Shown: positions 1 to 6,894, counted from the first letter of the stretch. The stretch is DNA of 17,355 nt from DATMTS01 sp035564555 (GCA_035564555.1 DATMTS010000098.1:1-17355); one strand, 5' to 3'. The notes: generated by a model from the letters alone, not told the origin. A program made the numbers and translations.

Positions 1-52
1 GGTGCACACTTGTGCCGCTTCGGAGCGCGTCCAAGCGGCAAAAGTGTGCACC
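1..52. terminator. Long inverted repeat (20-bp arms), candidate terminator
   Basis: Arms at 1-20 and 33-52 are complementary at 19 of 20 positions, with one mismatch at position 12, around a 12-nt loop. No T-tract follows, so it would be an actinobacterial-type terminator of a gene lying outside the window, insulating mntH. The left arm starts exactly at the window edge and may be longer. A small mobile-element remnant is an alternative. Confidence 0.5.
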
Positions 53-71
53 TGGGGAGCGCGCGGGGACA

Positions 72-89
72 TGTTAGCCTGGTCTAACA
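72..89. promoter_or_regulatory. Candidate MntR operator over the mntH promoter
   Basis: A perfect 6-bp dyad, TGTTAG (72-77) and CTAACA (84-89), surrounds a 6-bp centre. The core TTAG-N6-CTAA resembles the half-sites of DtxR/IdeR-family boxes. A possible -10, TAGCCT, lies inside it at 75-80, so a bound repressor would block RNA polymerase. It sits 20 bp upstream of mntH, and a DtxR/MntR-type regulator is encoded next door. The link to that regulator is inference. Confidence 0.6.
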
Positions 90-109
90 CGCGAGTGTGG
101 GGAGGCGGC

Positions 110-1402
110 ATGGGTGTCTCCCAACACGTCCCGCGGGGGCAATCGGGGAGCACGCGGAAGTCGCCCGGACCGGTGCCGCGAGAAGCGTCGAGACCACCGC
201 TCAGGCGCTTCCTGCTGCTGCTCGGGCCCGCGTTCGTCGCCTCGATCGCTTACGTCGATCCGGGCAATGTCGCCGCCAACCTCACCGCCGGGGCGGGCTA
301 CGGATACCTGCTGATCTGGGTGCTGGTCGGCGCCAACGCGATGGCGATGCTCATCCAGTATCAGTCGGCGAAGCTCGGCATCGTGACCGGTCGCAGCCTG
401 CCAGAGCTCATCGCCGAACGCAGCGGAGACGTGGGACGGCGCGCGTTCTGGCTGCAGGCCGAGGTCGTCGCCGCCGCGACCGACGTGGCCGAGGTCATCG
501 GCGGAGCAGTCGCCCTGAACCTGTTGTTCGGGTTGCCGATGTTCGTCGGCGGCATCATCGTCGGGATCGTGTCGATGCTCATGCTCGCGATGCAGAACCG
601 GCGTGGCGAGCGATCATTCGAGGGCTTGATCATGGCCTTGCTCGCGGTGATCGCGATCGGATTCGTCGCAGGGCTGTTCGTGAGCGCACCGGACTGGCGC
701 GCGGCCGCCGGCGGCCTGCTGCCGCACTTCGACGGGGCACCGACGGTGCTTCTCGCCGCCGGCATGCTGGGCGCCACCGTGATGCCGCATGCGATCTATC
801 TGCACTCCGCTCTCGCACGCGATCGGCACGGCCGGCACAGCGACCCGGCCGTGCTACGACGGCTGGTGCGAGCCACCCGATGGGATGTGGTGATCGCGCT
901 TGCGATCGCAGGCGCGGTGAACATCGGGATGCTGCTGCTTGCCGCATCCAGCCTGAGCGGCAGGATGGGCACCGACACCATCGAGGGCGCCCACGCGGCG
1001 ATCCAGTCGGCCCTGGGGCCGGTCGTCGGAATCGCCTTCGGAGTGGGGCTGCTCGCCTCCGGGCTCGCCTCGACCTCTGTCGGATGCTACGCCGGTGCGA
1101 TCGTGATGTCCGGGCTTCTGAAGGTACGCGTCCCGTTGCTCGCGCGTCGCGCCGTCACCCTGGTGCCTGCGCTCATCATCCTGGCGCTCGGCGTCGAGCC
1201 GACGTGGGCGCTGGTGCTCAGCCAGGTGCTGCTGAGCCTTGGCATCCCGTTCGCCCTGATTCCGCTCGTGCGGCTGACGGGGAACCGTTTGCTGATGGGC
1301 GCGCACGTGGATGCCTGGCTCACCCGCGTGCTCGCATGGACGTCGGCGACGATGATCGTCGCGTTGAACGTCGCGCTGATCGTGTTCACCGTGATGGGCT
1401 GA
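110..1402 (+). CDS. mntH: Nramp-family Mn2+/divalent metal transporter
   Basis: A proton-coupled importer of Mn2+ (and possibly Fe2+) in the cytoplasmic membrane, about 430 residues long, as usual for bacterial MntH. The two metal-site signatures are visible: Asp-Pro-Gly-Asn at residues 50-53 in helix 1 and Met-Pro-His at 225-227 in helix 6. Roughly eleven hydrophobic segments follow a basic, Ser/Pro-rich N-tail of about 30 residues. The ATG at 110 was chosen because GGGGAGG (99-105) lies 4 nt upstream. The in-frame ATG at 71 overlaps the candidate operator and has no ribosome-binding site (RBS). The 3' end overlaps the convergent mntR-like gene by 17 nt. Regulation by that repressor through the dyad at 72-89 is likely. 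Family assignment is secure; metal preference is inferred from the neighbouring regulator. Confidence 0.93.
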   Translation: MGVSQHVPRGQSGSTRKSPGPVPREASRPPLRRFLLLLGPAFVASIAYVDPGNVAANLTAGAGYGYLLIWVLVGANAMAMLIQYQSAKLGIVTGRSLPELIAERSGDVGRRAFWLQAEVVAAATDVAEVIGGAVALNLLFGLPMFVGGIIVGIVSMLMLAMQNRRGERSFEGLIMALLAVIAIGFVAGLFVSAPDWRAAAGGLLPHFDGAPTVLLAAGMLGATVMPHAIYLHSALARDRHGRHSDPAVLRRLVRATRWDVVIALAIAGAVNIGMLLLAASSLSGRMGTDTIEGAHAAIQSALGPVVGIAFGVGLLASGLASTSVGCYAGAIVMSGLLKVRVPLLARRAVTLVPALIILALGVEPTWALVLSQVLLSLGIPFALIPLVRLTGNRLLMGAHVDAWLTRVLAWTSATMIVALNVALIVFTVMG

Positions 1403-2060
1403 CCCAGACGGCGTCCGAGGCGACGGCGCCGAGCACGATCGGGTCTTCGTCGCCCAGGCGCACGGTCACGTCACCGGCATAGGGTCGGTGCTCCTCGAGC
1501 TCGATCACGGTGCCGGGGCGGATGCCCTTCTCCGCCAGGTAGCGCAGCACATCCGGATCGGCGTCCGAGATGCGCGAGACGACGACCGGGATGCCTGCAT
1601 GGGCCTCGCTCAGCCGCACGGCATCCGGTCGACGCGGATGGCCGTCTGCGGTGGGGATCGGGTCGCCGTGCGGGTCGGCGACCGGACGGCCGAGAAGGGC
1701 GTCGATGCGGTCCACGAGAGTGTCGGAGACCGCGTGCTCGAGCACCTCGGCCTCGTCGTGAACCTCGTCCCAGCCGTAGCCGAGGGTCTCGACCAGGAAC
1801 GTCTCGATCAGGCGGTGCCTGCGCACCATCGCCACGGCGTGCGCCCGGCCGGCCGTCGTCAGCTCGATGCTGCCGTACGGCCGATGCTCCAGCATCCCCT
1901 GGTCGGCGAGTCGTCGGATGCCGTCGGAGACGGTTGCCGGGCGCACCCCCATGCGCTCTGCGAGCTGCTTGACGGTGATCGGCGTGGGTGACCATTCGGT
2001 GGCCGACCAGATCATCTTCAGGTAGTCCTGCGCAGTGCTGCTGAGCTCGGACACCGACAT
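1386..2060 (-). CDS. mntR: DtxR/MntR-family manganese-responsive repressor
   Basis: A metal-dependent transcriptional repressor of 224 residues: winged helix at about 7-70, dimerisation and metal-binding domain at 75-140, and a C-terminal SH3-like (FeoA-type) domain from about 150. Candidate metal ligands follow the Bacillus MntR pattern rather than the iron-type DtxR pattern. Asp12 replaces the Met of DtxR, and Glu105 stands where DtxR has its Cys, followed by Glu108 and His109; His82 is also present. This points to Mn2+ sensing. The start at 2060 was chosen because TACAAT on the minus strand (2073-2068) lies 7 nt upstream and no SD is present, suggesting a leaderless mRNA. The alternative ATG at 2069 would overlap that -10. 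It is convergent with and overlaps mntH, its probable target. An IdeR-like role is less likely. Confidence 0.88.
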   Translation of the reverse strand: MSVSELSSTAQDYLKMIWSATEWSPTPITVKQLAERMGVRPATVSDGIRRLADQGMLEHRPYGSIELTTAGRAHAVAMVRRHRLIETFLVETLGYGWDEVHDEAEVLEHAVSDTLVDRIDALLGRPVADPHGDPIPTADGHPRRPDAVRLSEAHAGIPVVVSRISDADPDVLRYLAEKGIRPGTVIELEEHRPYAGDVTVRLGDEDPIVLGAVASDAVWVSPSR

Positions 2061-2073
2061 GCGCACCATTGTA
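2061..2073 (-). promoter_or_regulatory. -10 element of the mntR-like gene (leaderless)
   Basis: TACAAT on the minus strand covers 2073-2068 and is followed by 7 nt, then the ATG at 2060. This spacing puts the transcription start at or beside the start codon. No convincing -35 hexamer is visible in the very GC-rich sequence upstream. Confidence 0.5.
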
Positions 2074-2100
2074 TGGGGGCGCCCCCGCCGGCCCGTCGGG

Positions 2101-2112
2101 TACGCTGGTGGC
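2101..2112 (+). promoter_or_regulatory. -10 element of the cbs leader transcript
   Basis: TACGCT at 2101-2106 is followed by 6 nt and then GTG at 2113, so the start codon coincides with the expected transcription start. The same TACGCTGG string appears upstream of the DinB-fold gene at 9444, supporting it as a real promoter word in this genome. A clear -35 is not seen. Confidence 0.55.
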
Positions 2113-2145
2113 GTGTTCCCGCTCGCGTCCTGTTGTTGTCGCTGA
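2113..2145 (+). CDS. Leaderless polycysteine leader peptide upstream of cbs
   Basis: GTG-initiated 10-codon ORF reading M-F-P-L-A-S-C-C-C-R, stop TGA at 2143-2145. Three consecutive TGT codons (2131-2139) sit directly before the last sense codon. The -10 at 2101-2106 places transcription initiation on the GTG, so a 70S ribosome would load on a leaderless message. It lies 60 nt upstream of cystathionine beta-synthase. Known precedent: in mycobacteria, leaderless short ORFs ending in Cys runs act as cysteine-responsive attenuators of downstream sulfur genes. By analogy, low Cys-tRNA would stall the ribosome on the Cys codons and open the downstream structure. Rare TGT codons, used three times in a row in a GC-rich genome, would accentuate stalling. 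The peptide itself probably has no function. Confidence 0.75.
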   Translation: MFPLASCCCR

Positions 2146-2206
2146 CCACCCAGCACCCGGATGCGCGCCCGCGCGCCCGATGACGTATCAGCCGCAAGGA
2201 ACAACA
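2131..2206 (+). promoter_or_regulatory. Predicted attenuator hairpin masking the cbs RBS
   Basis: TGTTGTT of the Cys codons (2131-2137) is perfectly complementary to AACAACA (2200-2206), which ends on the A of the cbs start codon. Further in, GCTGA (2141-2145, including the leader stop) is complementary to TCAGC (2188-2192). The cbs SD, AAGGA (2196-2200), lies in the internal loop and at the edge of the outer stem. A ribosome stalled on the Cys codons would break the outer stem and expose the RBS. Pairing was read by eye; no folding energy was computed. Confidence 0.6.
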
Positions 2207-3570
2207 TGAACTTCGCCGACAGCATCCTCGACCTCATCGGCAACACGCCGCTGGTCAGGCTCAACCACGTGACCGACGGCATCGCCGCGACCGTGCTCGC
2301 CAAGATCGAGTATCTGAACCCGGGAGGCTCGTCGAAGGACCGCATCGCCGAGCGCATCATCGACGCGGCCGAGCGCGACGGGCTGCTGAAACCGGGCGGC
2401 ACGATCGTCGAGCCGACCAGCGGCAACACCGGAGTGGGCCTGGCTCTCGTCGCTCAGCAACGCGGCTACCGGTGCGTGTTCGTGCTGCCAGACAAGGTCG
2501 GCGAAGACAAGCGGAACGTGCTCACTGCGTACGGTGCGGAAATCGTGGTGACGCCGACATCGGTGCCGCCGGAGCATCCGGACTCCTACTACAGCGTCTC
2601 CGACCGGCTCGCGGCCGAGATCCCCGGTGCGTTCAAGCCCAACCAGTACGCGAACCCGAACGGGCCGCGCAGCCACTACGAGACGACCGGACCCGAGGTC
2701 TGGCGCGACACCGACGGGCGGGTGACCGCGTTCGTCGCCGGAGTCGGCACCGGTGGAACGATCTCGGGCGCGGGTCGTTTCTTGAAGGAGGCGTCCGAAG
2801 GTCGGGTGCGCATCGTGGGGGCCGATCCGCAGGGCTCGGTGTACTCGGGGGGCAGCGGACGGCCCTATCTGGTCGAGGGCGTGGGCGAGGACTTCTGGCC
2901 GGCCGCCTACGACCCGTCCGTGGTCGACGAGGTCATCGCCGTCTCGGATGCGGACTCGTTCGCGATGACCCGCAGACTCGCGCGCGAAGAGGGTCTGCTG
3001 GTCGGCGGCTCCAGCGGGATGGCGGTGGTCGCGGCGCTGCAGGTCGCCCGCGGGCTCGCACCCGAAGCCATCGTGGTGGTGCTGCTGCCGGACGGCGGGC
3101 GCGGTTACTTGGGCAAGATCTTCAACGACACCTGGATGCGCTCATACGGCTTCAGCGACGTCTCCGACGAGGCGACGGTGCGCGAGGTGATCGCCACCAA
3201 ACGCGGCGGACTGCCCGATCTCGTGCACGCGCATCCGAACGACACGGTGCGCGACGCCGTCCGCATCATGGCCGAGTACGGAGTGTCGCAGCTGCCCGTG
3301 CTCAGCGCGGAGCCGCCGGTCGTGATCGGCGAGGTCGTCGGCGCGCTCGAGGAGTCCACGTTGCTCGAGCAGGTCTTCACCGGCGCTGCTCAGATGAGCG
3401 ACGACGTCGGATCGTTCGTCGGCGACCCGTTGCCGCTGATCGGCGTCAACGAACCCGTGTCGGCGGCGCGCGCCGCCCTCGCGGGCGCGAACGCGTTACT
3501 GGTCACCGACGAGGGCGCCCCCGTCGCGGTGGTCACGCGCCAAGACCTGCTCGCCTTCCTGAGCCGCTGA
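2206..3570 (+). CDS. cbs: Cystathionine beta-synthase (PLP enzyme with CBS-domain pair)
   Basis: A cytosolic pyridoxal-phosphate (PLP) enzyme condensing serine (or an activated serine) with homocysteine to cystathionine, the first step of reverse transsulfuration. The protein has 454 residues. The fold-type II catalytic domain covers about 1-310: Asn13-Thr-Pro substrate loop, Schiff-base lysine Lys44 in Gly-Gly-Ser-Ser-Lys-Asp-Arg, the Thr-Ser-Gly-Asn-Thr-Gly motif at 71-76, the PLP phosphate loop Gly-Thr-Gly-Gly-Thr at 181-185, and Ser-Ser-Gly at 269-271. Two CBS (Bateman) motifs fill about 335-454, which separates it from plain cysteine synthase CysK. No N-terminal heme-binding extension is present. 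The ATG at 2206 has AAGGA 6 nt upstream; an in-frame ATG at 2161 has none. A polycysteine leader precedes it, so cysteine-level control is likely. metB follows 118 nt downstream. Confidence 0.92.
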   Translation: MNFADSILDLIGNTPLVRLNHVTDGIAATVLAKIEYLNPGGSSKDRIAERIIDAAERDGLLKPGGTIVEPTSGNTGVGLALVAQQRGYRCVFVLPDKVGEDKRNVLTAYGAEIVVTPTSVPPEHPDSYYSVSDRLAAEIPGAFKPNQYANPNGPRSHYETTGPEVWRDTDGRVTAFVAGVGTGGTISGAGRFLKEASEGRVRIVGADPQGSVYSGGSGRPYLVEGVGEDFWPAAYDPSVVDEVIAVSDADSFAMTRRLAREEGLLVGGSSGMAVVAALQVARGLAPEAIVVVLLPDGGRGYLGKIFNDTWMRSYGFSDVSDEATVREVIATKRGGLPDLVHAHPNDTVRDAVRIMAEYGVSQLPVLSAEPPVVIGEVVGALEESTLLEQVFTGAAQMSDDVGSFVGDPLPLIGVNEPVSAARAALAGANALLVTDEGAPVAVVTRQDLLAFLSR

Positions 3571-3688
3571 TGCCGCCCGCCGCGGCTGCCGCCGCTCATC
3601 GTTCCCCACCTCCGCCCCCGCTCACCACGGCACGAGCCCACCGCTACCGAATGACCGGAATGACCGAAACGACCCGAGGAGTACCGAG

Positions 3689-4837
3689 ATGAGCGACGCA
3701 TCCCGCTTCGACACCCGCGCCATCCACGCCGGGCAGGAGTTCGACCCGACGACGGGCGCGATCATCCCGCCGATCTACCAGACGTCCACGTTCGTGCAAG
3801 ACGGCATCGGCGGGCTGCGCGGCGGCTACGAATACGGGCGCAGCGGCAATCCGACGCGCACGTCGCTGCAGACGCTGCTCGCCTCGCTCGAGGGCGCACC
3901 CCATGCGTTCTCGTTCGCGTCGGGGCTCGCGGCCGAAGACGCGCTCTTGCGCGTCGCGCTGCAGCCCGGCGATCACGTCGTGCTCGGCAACGACGTCTAC
4001 GGCGGAACCCACCGCTTGATCGACCGGGTGCACGGGCGGTGGGGCATCCGGCATGCCGCCGTCGACCTCGCCGACCACGATGCGGTGCGCTCGGCGCTCG
4101 CCGTCGAGGGTGCAAGGATGCTCTGGGTCGAGTCGCCGAGCAACCCGCTGATGAAGATCAGTGACCTCGCCGCGCTCGCCGAGCTCGGCCACGCCGCCGG
4201 AGTCCTCGTCGTCATCGACAACACGTTCGCCTCTCCGGCGTTGCAGCAGCCGATCCGGTTCGGAGCCGACGTCGTCGTGCACTCGACGACGAAATACCTC
4301 GGCGGGCATTCGGATGTGATCGGCGGCGCGCTGATCGTCGCCGACGACGAACTCGCGGAGAAGGTCGGTTTTCAGCAGTTCGCCGCCGGCGCGATCTCCG
4401 CGCCGCTTGACGCGTGGCTGACGGTGCGGGGCATCAAGACGCTCGGCATCCGGATGCAGCGGCACAGTGAGAACGCGCAGGCGATCGCCGAGGCGCTCAC
4501 GGAGCACCCCGCGATCGAGACCGTGTTCTATCCCGGGCTGCCGCAGCATCCCGGGCATGAGCTGGCCGCCCGGCAGATGTCGGCCTTCGGCGGGATGCTG
4601 TCGGTCGCGCTCGCCGGAGGAGCGGCGGCCGCCCGCCGCTTCGCGGAGTCGACGCACGTGTTCCAACTGGCCGAATCGCTCGGCGGCATCGAATCGCTCA
4701 TCGGATACCCGTCCGAGATGACGCACGCCTCGGTTCGTGAGACGCCTCTGGCGGTGCCCGAGAACGTGGTACGGCTCTCGGTCGGCATCGAAGACGTCGA
4801 CGACCTGCTCGCCGACATCGATCAGGCGCTCGGGTAA
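3689..4837 (+). CDS. metB: Cystathionine gamma-synthase / gamma-lyase family enzyme
   Basis: A fold-type I PLP enzyme of the Cys/Met metabolism family, 382 residues, the usual length. The Schiff-base lysine is Lys202 in Ser-Thr-Thr-Lys-Tyr-Leu-Gly-Gly-His. The C-terminal Ser-Leu-Gly-Gly-Ile-Glu-Ser-Leu signature and a Met-Thr-His-Ala-Ser segment are also conserved. In the forward direction it makes cystathionine from an O-acylhomoserine and cysteine; actinobacterial homologues often also cleave cystathionine to cysteine. Pairing with cbs favours the lyase role in reverse transsulfuration, but sequence alone cannot decide. GAGGAG (3675-3680) lies 8 nt before the ATG. A 13-codon mini-ORF overlaps the start by ATGA. 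The gene probably shares the cbs transcript. Confidence 0.88.
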   Translation: MSDASRFDTRAIHAGQEFDPTTGAIIPPIYQTSTFVQDGIGGLRGGYEYGRSGNPTRTSLQTLLASLEGAPHAFSFASGLAAEDALLRVALQPGDHVVLGNDVYGGTHRLIDRVHGRWGIRHAAVDLADHDAVRSALAVEGARMLWVESPSNPLMKISDLAALAELGHAAGVLVVIDNTFASPALQQPIRFGADVVVHSTTKYLGGHSDVIGGALIVADDELAEKVGFQQFAAGAISAPLDAWLTVRGIKTLGIRMQRHSENAQAIAEALTEHPAIETVFYPGLPQHPGHELAARQMSAFGGMLSVALAGGAAAARRFAESTHVFQLAESLGGIESLIGYPSEMTHASVRETPLAVPENVVRLSVGIEDVDDLLADIDQALG

Positions 4838-4843
4838 CCGCAG

Positions 4844-4899
4844 CCTTCCGCGCTGCGCGCGGTCGTACCGACATGTCGCGCCGGCGCCGGAGCGGAAGG
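4844..4899. terminator. Inverted repeat between convergent metB and soxR
   Basis: CCTTCCGC (4844-4851) and GCGGAAGG (4892-4899) form a perfect 8-bp stem enclosing GC-rich, self-complementary sequence. It lies exactly in the 70-nt gap between the convergent stops of metB and soxR, so a bidirectional terminator is likely. There is no T-tract. Confidence 0.5.
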
Positions 4900-4907
4900 A
4901 ATCGGGT

Positions 4908-5360
4908 TCACGTGACCCAGCGGCGTGGGCCGGTGCCCTGCCGACCGAGTTCGTCTGCCGGGTTGTTCAGCGCGCACGCCTTCAGCGAGAGGCATCCGCA
5001 GCCGATGCAGTGCGTAAGATCGTGGCGCAGATGCTCCAGATCGGCGATGCGTGCGTCGAGGCGATCACGCCACGCCCTGGACAACCTCGCCCAGTCCGCC
5101 ACCGTCGGCGTGCGCTCCTGCGGAAGCGATGCCAGCGCCTCCCTGATCTCGGCAAGCGAGATGCCGACGCGTTGCGCGACCCGGATGAACGCGATGCGCC
5201 GCAGCACGTCGCGGTGGTAGCGGCGCTGGTTGCCGGTCGTGCGCGTAGAGCCGATCAGTCCCTCCCGCTCGTAGAAGTGCAGGGTCGACACCGCGACACC
5301 GCTGCGTGCCGCGGCTTCGCCCACGGTCAACTCCCGATGAGATTCATCCAGTTGCGGCAT
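4908..5360 (-). CDS. soxR: SoxR, redox-sensing MerR-family activator with [2Fe-2S] cluster
   Basis: A transcriptional regulator of 150 residues. The MerR helix-turn-helix and wing cover about 11-78, with the typical Phe-Tyr-Glu-Arg-Glu-Gly-Leu-Ile segment. A dimerisation helix follows, then the [2Fe-2S] site Cys118-Ile-Gly-Cys121-Gly-Cys123 and Cys129, the same C-X2-C-X-C-X5-C spacing as Escherichia coli SoxR. Oxidation of the cluster by redox-cycling compounds activates the protein, which untwists promoters with long spacers. AGAGGAGG directly upstream (minus strand, about 5365-5372) fixes the start at 5360. It is divergent from an MFS exporter whose promoter contains a near-perfect SoxR box. 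As in other actinobacteria, control of efflux or detoxification genes is expected rather than of a soxS gene. Confidence 0.93.
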   Translation of the reverse strand: MPQLDESHRELTVGEAAARSGVAVSTLHFYEREGLIGSTRTTGNQRRYHRDVLRRIAFIRVAQRVGISLAEIREALASLPQERTPTVADWARLSRAWRDRLDARIADLEHLRHDLTHCIGCGCLSLKACALNNPADELGRQGTGPRRWVT

Positions 5361-5398
5361 CCGGCCTCCTCTGCGTCGAACCGCGGTCGAGTCGCGCC

Positions 5399-5429
5399 TT
5401 GACCTCAAGGATACTTGAGGTCCTAGGGT
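5399..5429 (+). promoter_or_regulatory. SoxR box in a 19-bp-spacer promoter
   Basis: GACCTCAAG (5401-5409), GATA, CTTGAGGTC (5414-5422) is a perfect 9-bp dyad. Its inner CCTCAAG-N4-CTTGAGG equals the E. coli soxS operator arms. It lies between -35 TTGACC (5399-5404) and -10 TAGGGT (5424-5429). That spacer is 19 bp, the overlong spacing that MerR-family activators correct. The ATG of the MFS gene follows the -10 by 7 nt, so the mRNA may be leaderless; AGGG at 5425-5428 could alternatively serve as a weak SD. Confidence 0.9.
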
Positions 5430-5436
5430 TGAACGC

Positions 5437-6894
5437 ATGACGAATCCGCCGGGCGGCATCCTCGGCTCCCGCTACATCTGGAGCACGGTCGGCACGTTCT
5501 CGCTGGTCTTCCTCGCCGCGTTCGAGAATCTCGCGGTGACCACGGTGATGCCCCTGATCAGCGCTCTGCTGGATGGGTCGTCGCTGTATGCGCTGGCGTT
5601 CGCCGGTCCGCTCGCCGTCGGCATCGTCGGCATGGTCGTCGGCGGCAACTGGAGCGACCGCAACGGGCCCAAACCCACCCTGTATGCGTCGGTGTTGTTG
5701 TTCGTCATCGGCCTGCTGATCGCCGGAACGGCTCCGAGCATGTGGATGCTCGTGATCGGCCGACTCGTCGCCGGGCTCGGCGGAGGGGCGGTCACCGTGG
5801 CGCTGTACGTGATAGTCGCCCGGGTGTATCCGGCTCGGCTGCAGCCGGCGATCTTCGGGGCGTTCGCCGCGGCCTGGGTCGTGCCGTCGCTGGTCGGACC
5901 GTTCGTGGCTGGGGTCGTCGCGCAGTACACGTCTTGGCACTGGGTGTTCCTCGGAGTCGTCGCGCTCGTGGTGCCGGCGGTCGTGATGGTGTGGCCTGCG
6001 ATGCGCGGACTGCCCAGGGTGCGGGCCGCAGAGCCGGTCGGGGAGTCGGTCAGGGAGCGCCCGGCCTGGAGCGCGGCACGCATCGCGTGGTCGGTGCTTG
6101 CTGCGCTCGCCGTGCTCGGGATCGATCTCTCCGCGGATGCCGGCGGCTGGGTGCGCTGGGTCGGTGCCGCGGTCGCCGTCGCCGTGGCGCTGATCGCGTT
6201 GCGGCCCCTGATGCCGGCCGGCACGATGCGCGTGGCAAAGGGTCTGCCCGGCGTCATCGTCACCCGTGGCATGCTTGCGGGCGCCTATTTCGGGGCCGAG
6301 GTCTACGTTCCGTACCTGCTCACCAGCGAGTACCGGTTGGCACCGTCGCAGGCGGGTCTCGCCTTGACCGCCGCCGGCGTCGCATGGGCCGCGTCTTCGT
6401 GGCTGCAGGGCCGGGCCGGTGAGACTCTCACACACCGCGCGAGCGCGCGGCTGGGCGTCGCCATCGTCTCGGTCGCGCTGCTGGCGTTGCTGTCGGCGAC
6501 CGCGTTCGGCTGGCCGACCTGGACGGTGATCGCCGTCTGGACGGTCGGGGGTGCCGGAATGGGGCTGGCGTACCCGCGGCTGTCGGTGCTCACCCTTGCC
6601 GCTTCTACACCGCTGAATCAGGGATTCAACAGCTCGGCGATGAGCATCGCCGACTCCGCCGGCGCGGCCACCGCGATCGCCGGCACCGGCATCGTCTTCG
6701 CGGCGCTTGCGCCACTGGGACCTTTGGCGAGCTTCTCGGGATGCTTCGTGCTCTCGATCGTCTTCTCGTTCGGGGCCGCTGCGGCGTCGTCTCGCATCTC
6801 TGCGCGCGATGCGTCGGGTGACGCGCTTGCACGCGACGGGATGTCGGACGGCCCAGGCACGATGTCGGAGGCCGGCGGCACAATGCAGGCATGA
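5437..6894 (+). CDS. MFS multidrug-type exporter, SoxR-controlled
   Basis: A major facilitator superfamily membrane protein of 485 residues with many hydrophobic segments, 12 to 14 by eye. The cytoplasmic motif A appears as Gly-Gly-Asn-Trp-Ser-Asp-Arg-Asn-Gly-Pro-Lys at residues 69-79. The drug-proton antiporter look (Gly-rich helices 4-5 with a Gly-Leu-Gly-Gly-Gly run) suggests export of small hydrophobic or redox-active compounds; the substrate is unknown. The C-terminal 40 residues are polar and poorly conserved in character. It is divergent from soxR and its promoter holds the SoxR box, so induction by redox-cycling agents is the natural reading. Its stop codon overlaps the ATG of the next transporter gene (ATGA), implying translational coupling and a two-gene operon. 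Confidence 0.85.
   Translation: MTNPPGGILGSRYIWSTVGTFSLVFLAAFENLAVTTVMPLISALLDGSSLYALAFAGPLAVGIVGMVVGGNWSDRNGPKPTLYASVLLFVIGLLIAGTAPSMWMLVIGRLVAGLGGGAVTVALYVIVARVYPARLQPAIFGAFAAAWVVPSLVGPFVAGVVAQYTSWHWVFLGVVALVVPAVVMVWPAMRGLPRVRAAEPVGESVRERPAWSAARIAWSVLAALAVLGIDLSADAGGWVRWVGAAVAVAVALIALRPLMPAGTMRVAKGLPGVIVTRGMLAGAYFGAEVYVPYLLTSEYRLAPSQAGLALTAAGVAWAASSWLQGRAGETLTHRASARLGVAIVSVALLALLSATAFGWPTWTVIAVWTVGGAGMGLAYPRLSVLTLAASTPLNQGFNSSAMSIADSAGAATAIAGTGIVFAALAPLGPLASFSGCFVLSIVFSFGAAAASSRISARDASGDALARDGMSDGPGTMSEAGGTMQA

Noticed and set aside
71..109. ATG at 71 as an alternative mntH start.
   Set aside because: It lies inside the candidate operator and beside the probable -10, with no SD. ATG 110 has GGGGAGG at proper spacing.
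97..1482. A 461-codon open frame on the plus strand overlapping mntH in another frame.
   Set aside because: The translation is Arg-rich low-complexity sequence typical of shifted frames in GC-rich DNA; the Nramp motifs are in the other frame.
2472..3692. A 406-codon plus-strand frame overlapping cbs.
   Set aside because: An Arg-rich shifted-frame shadow of cbs; the PLP and CBS-domain motifs are all in the 2206-3570 frame.
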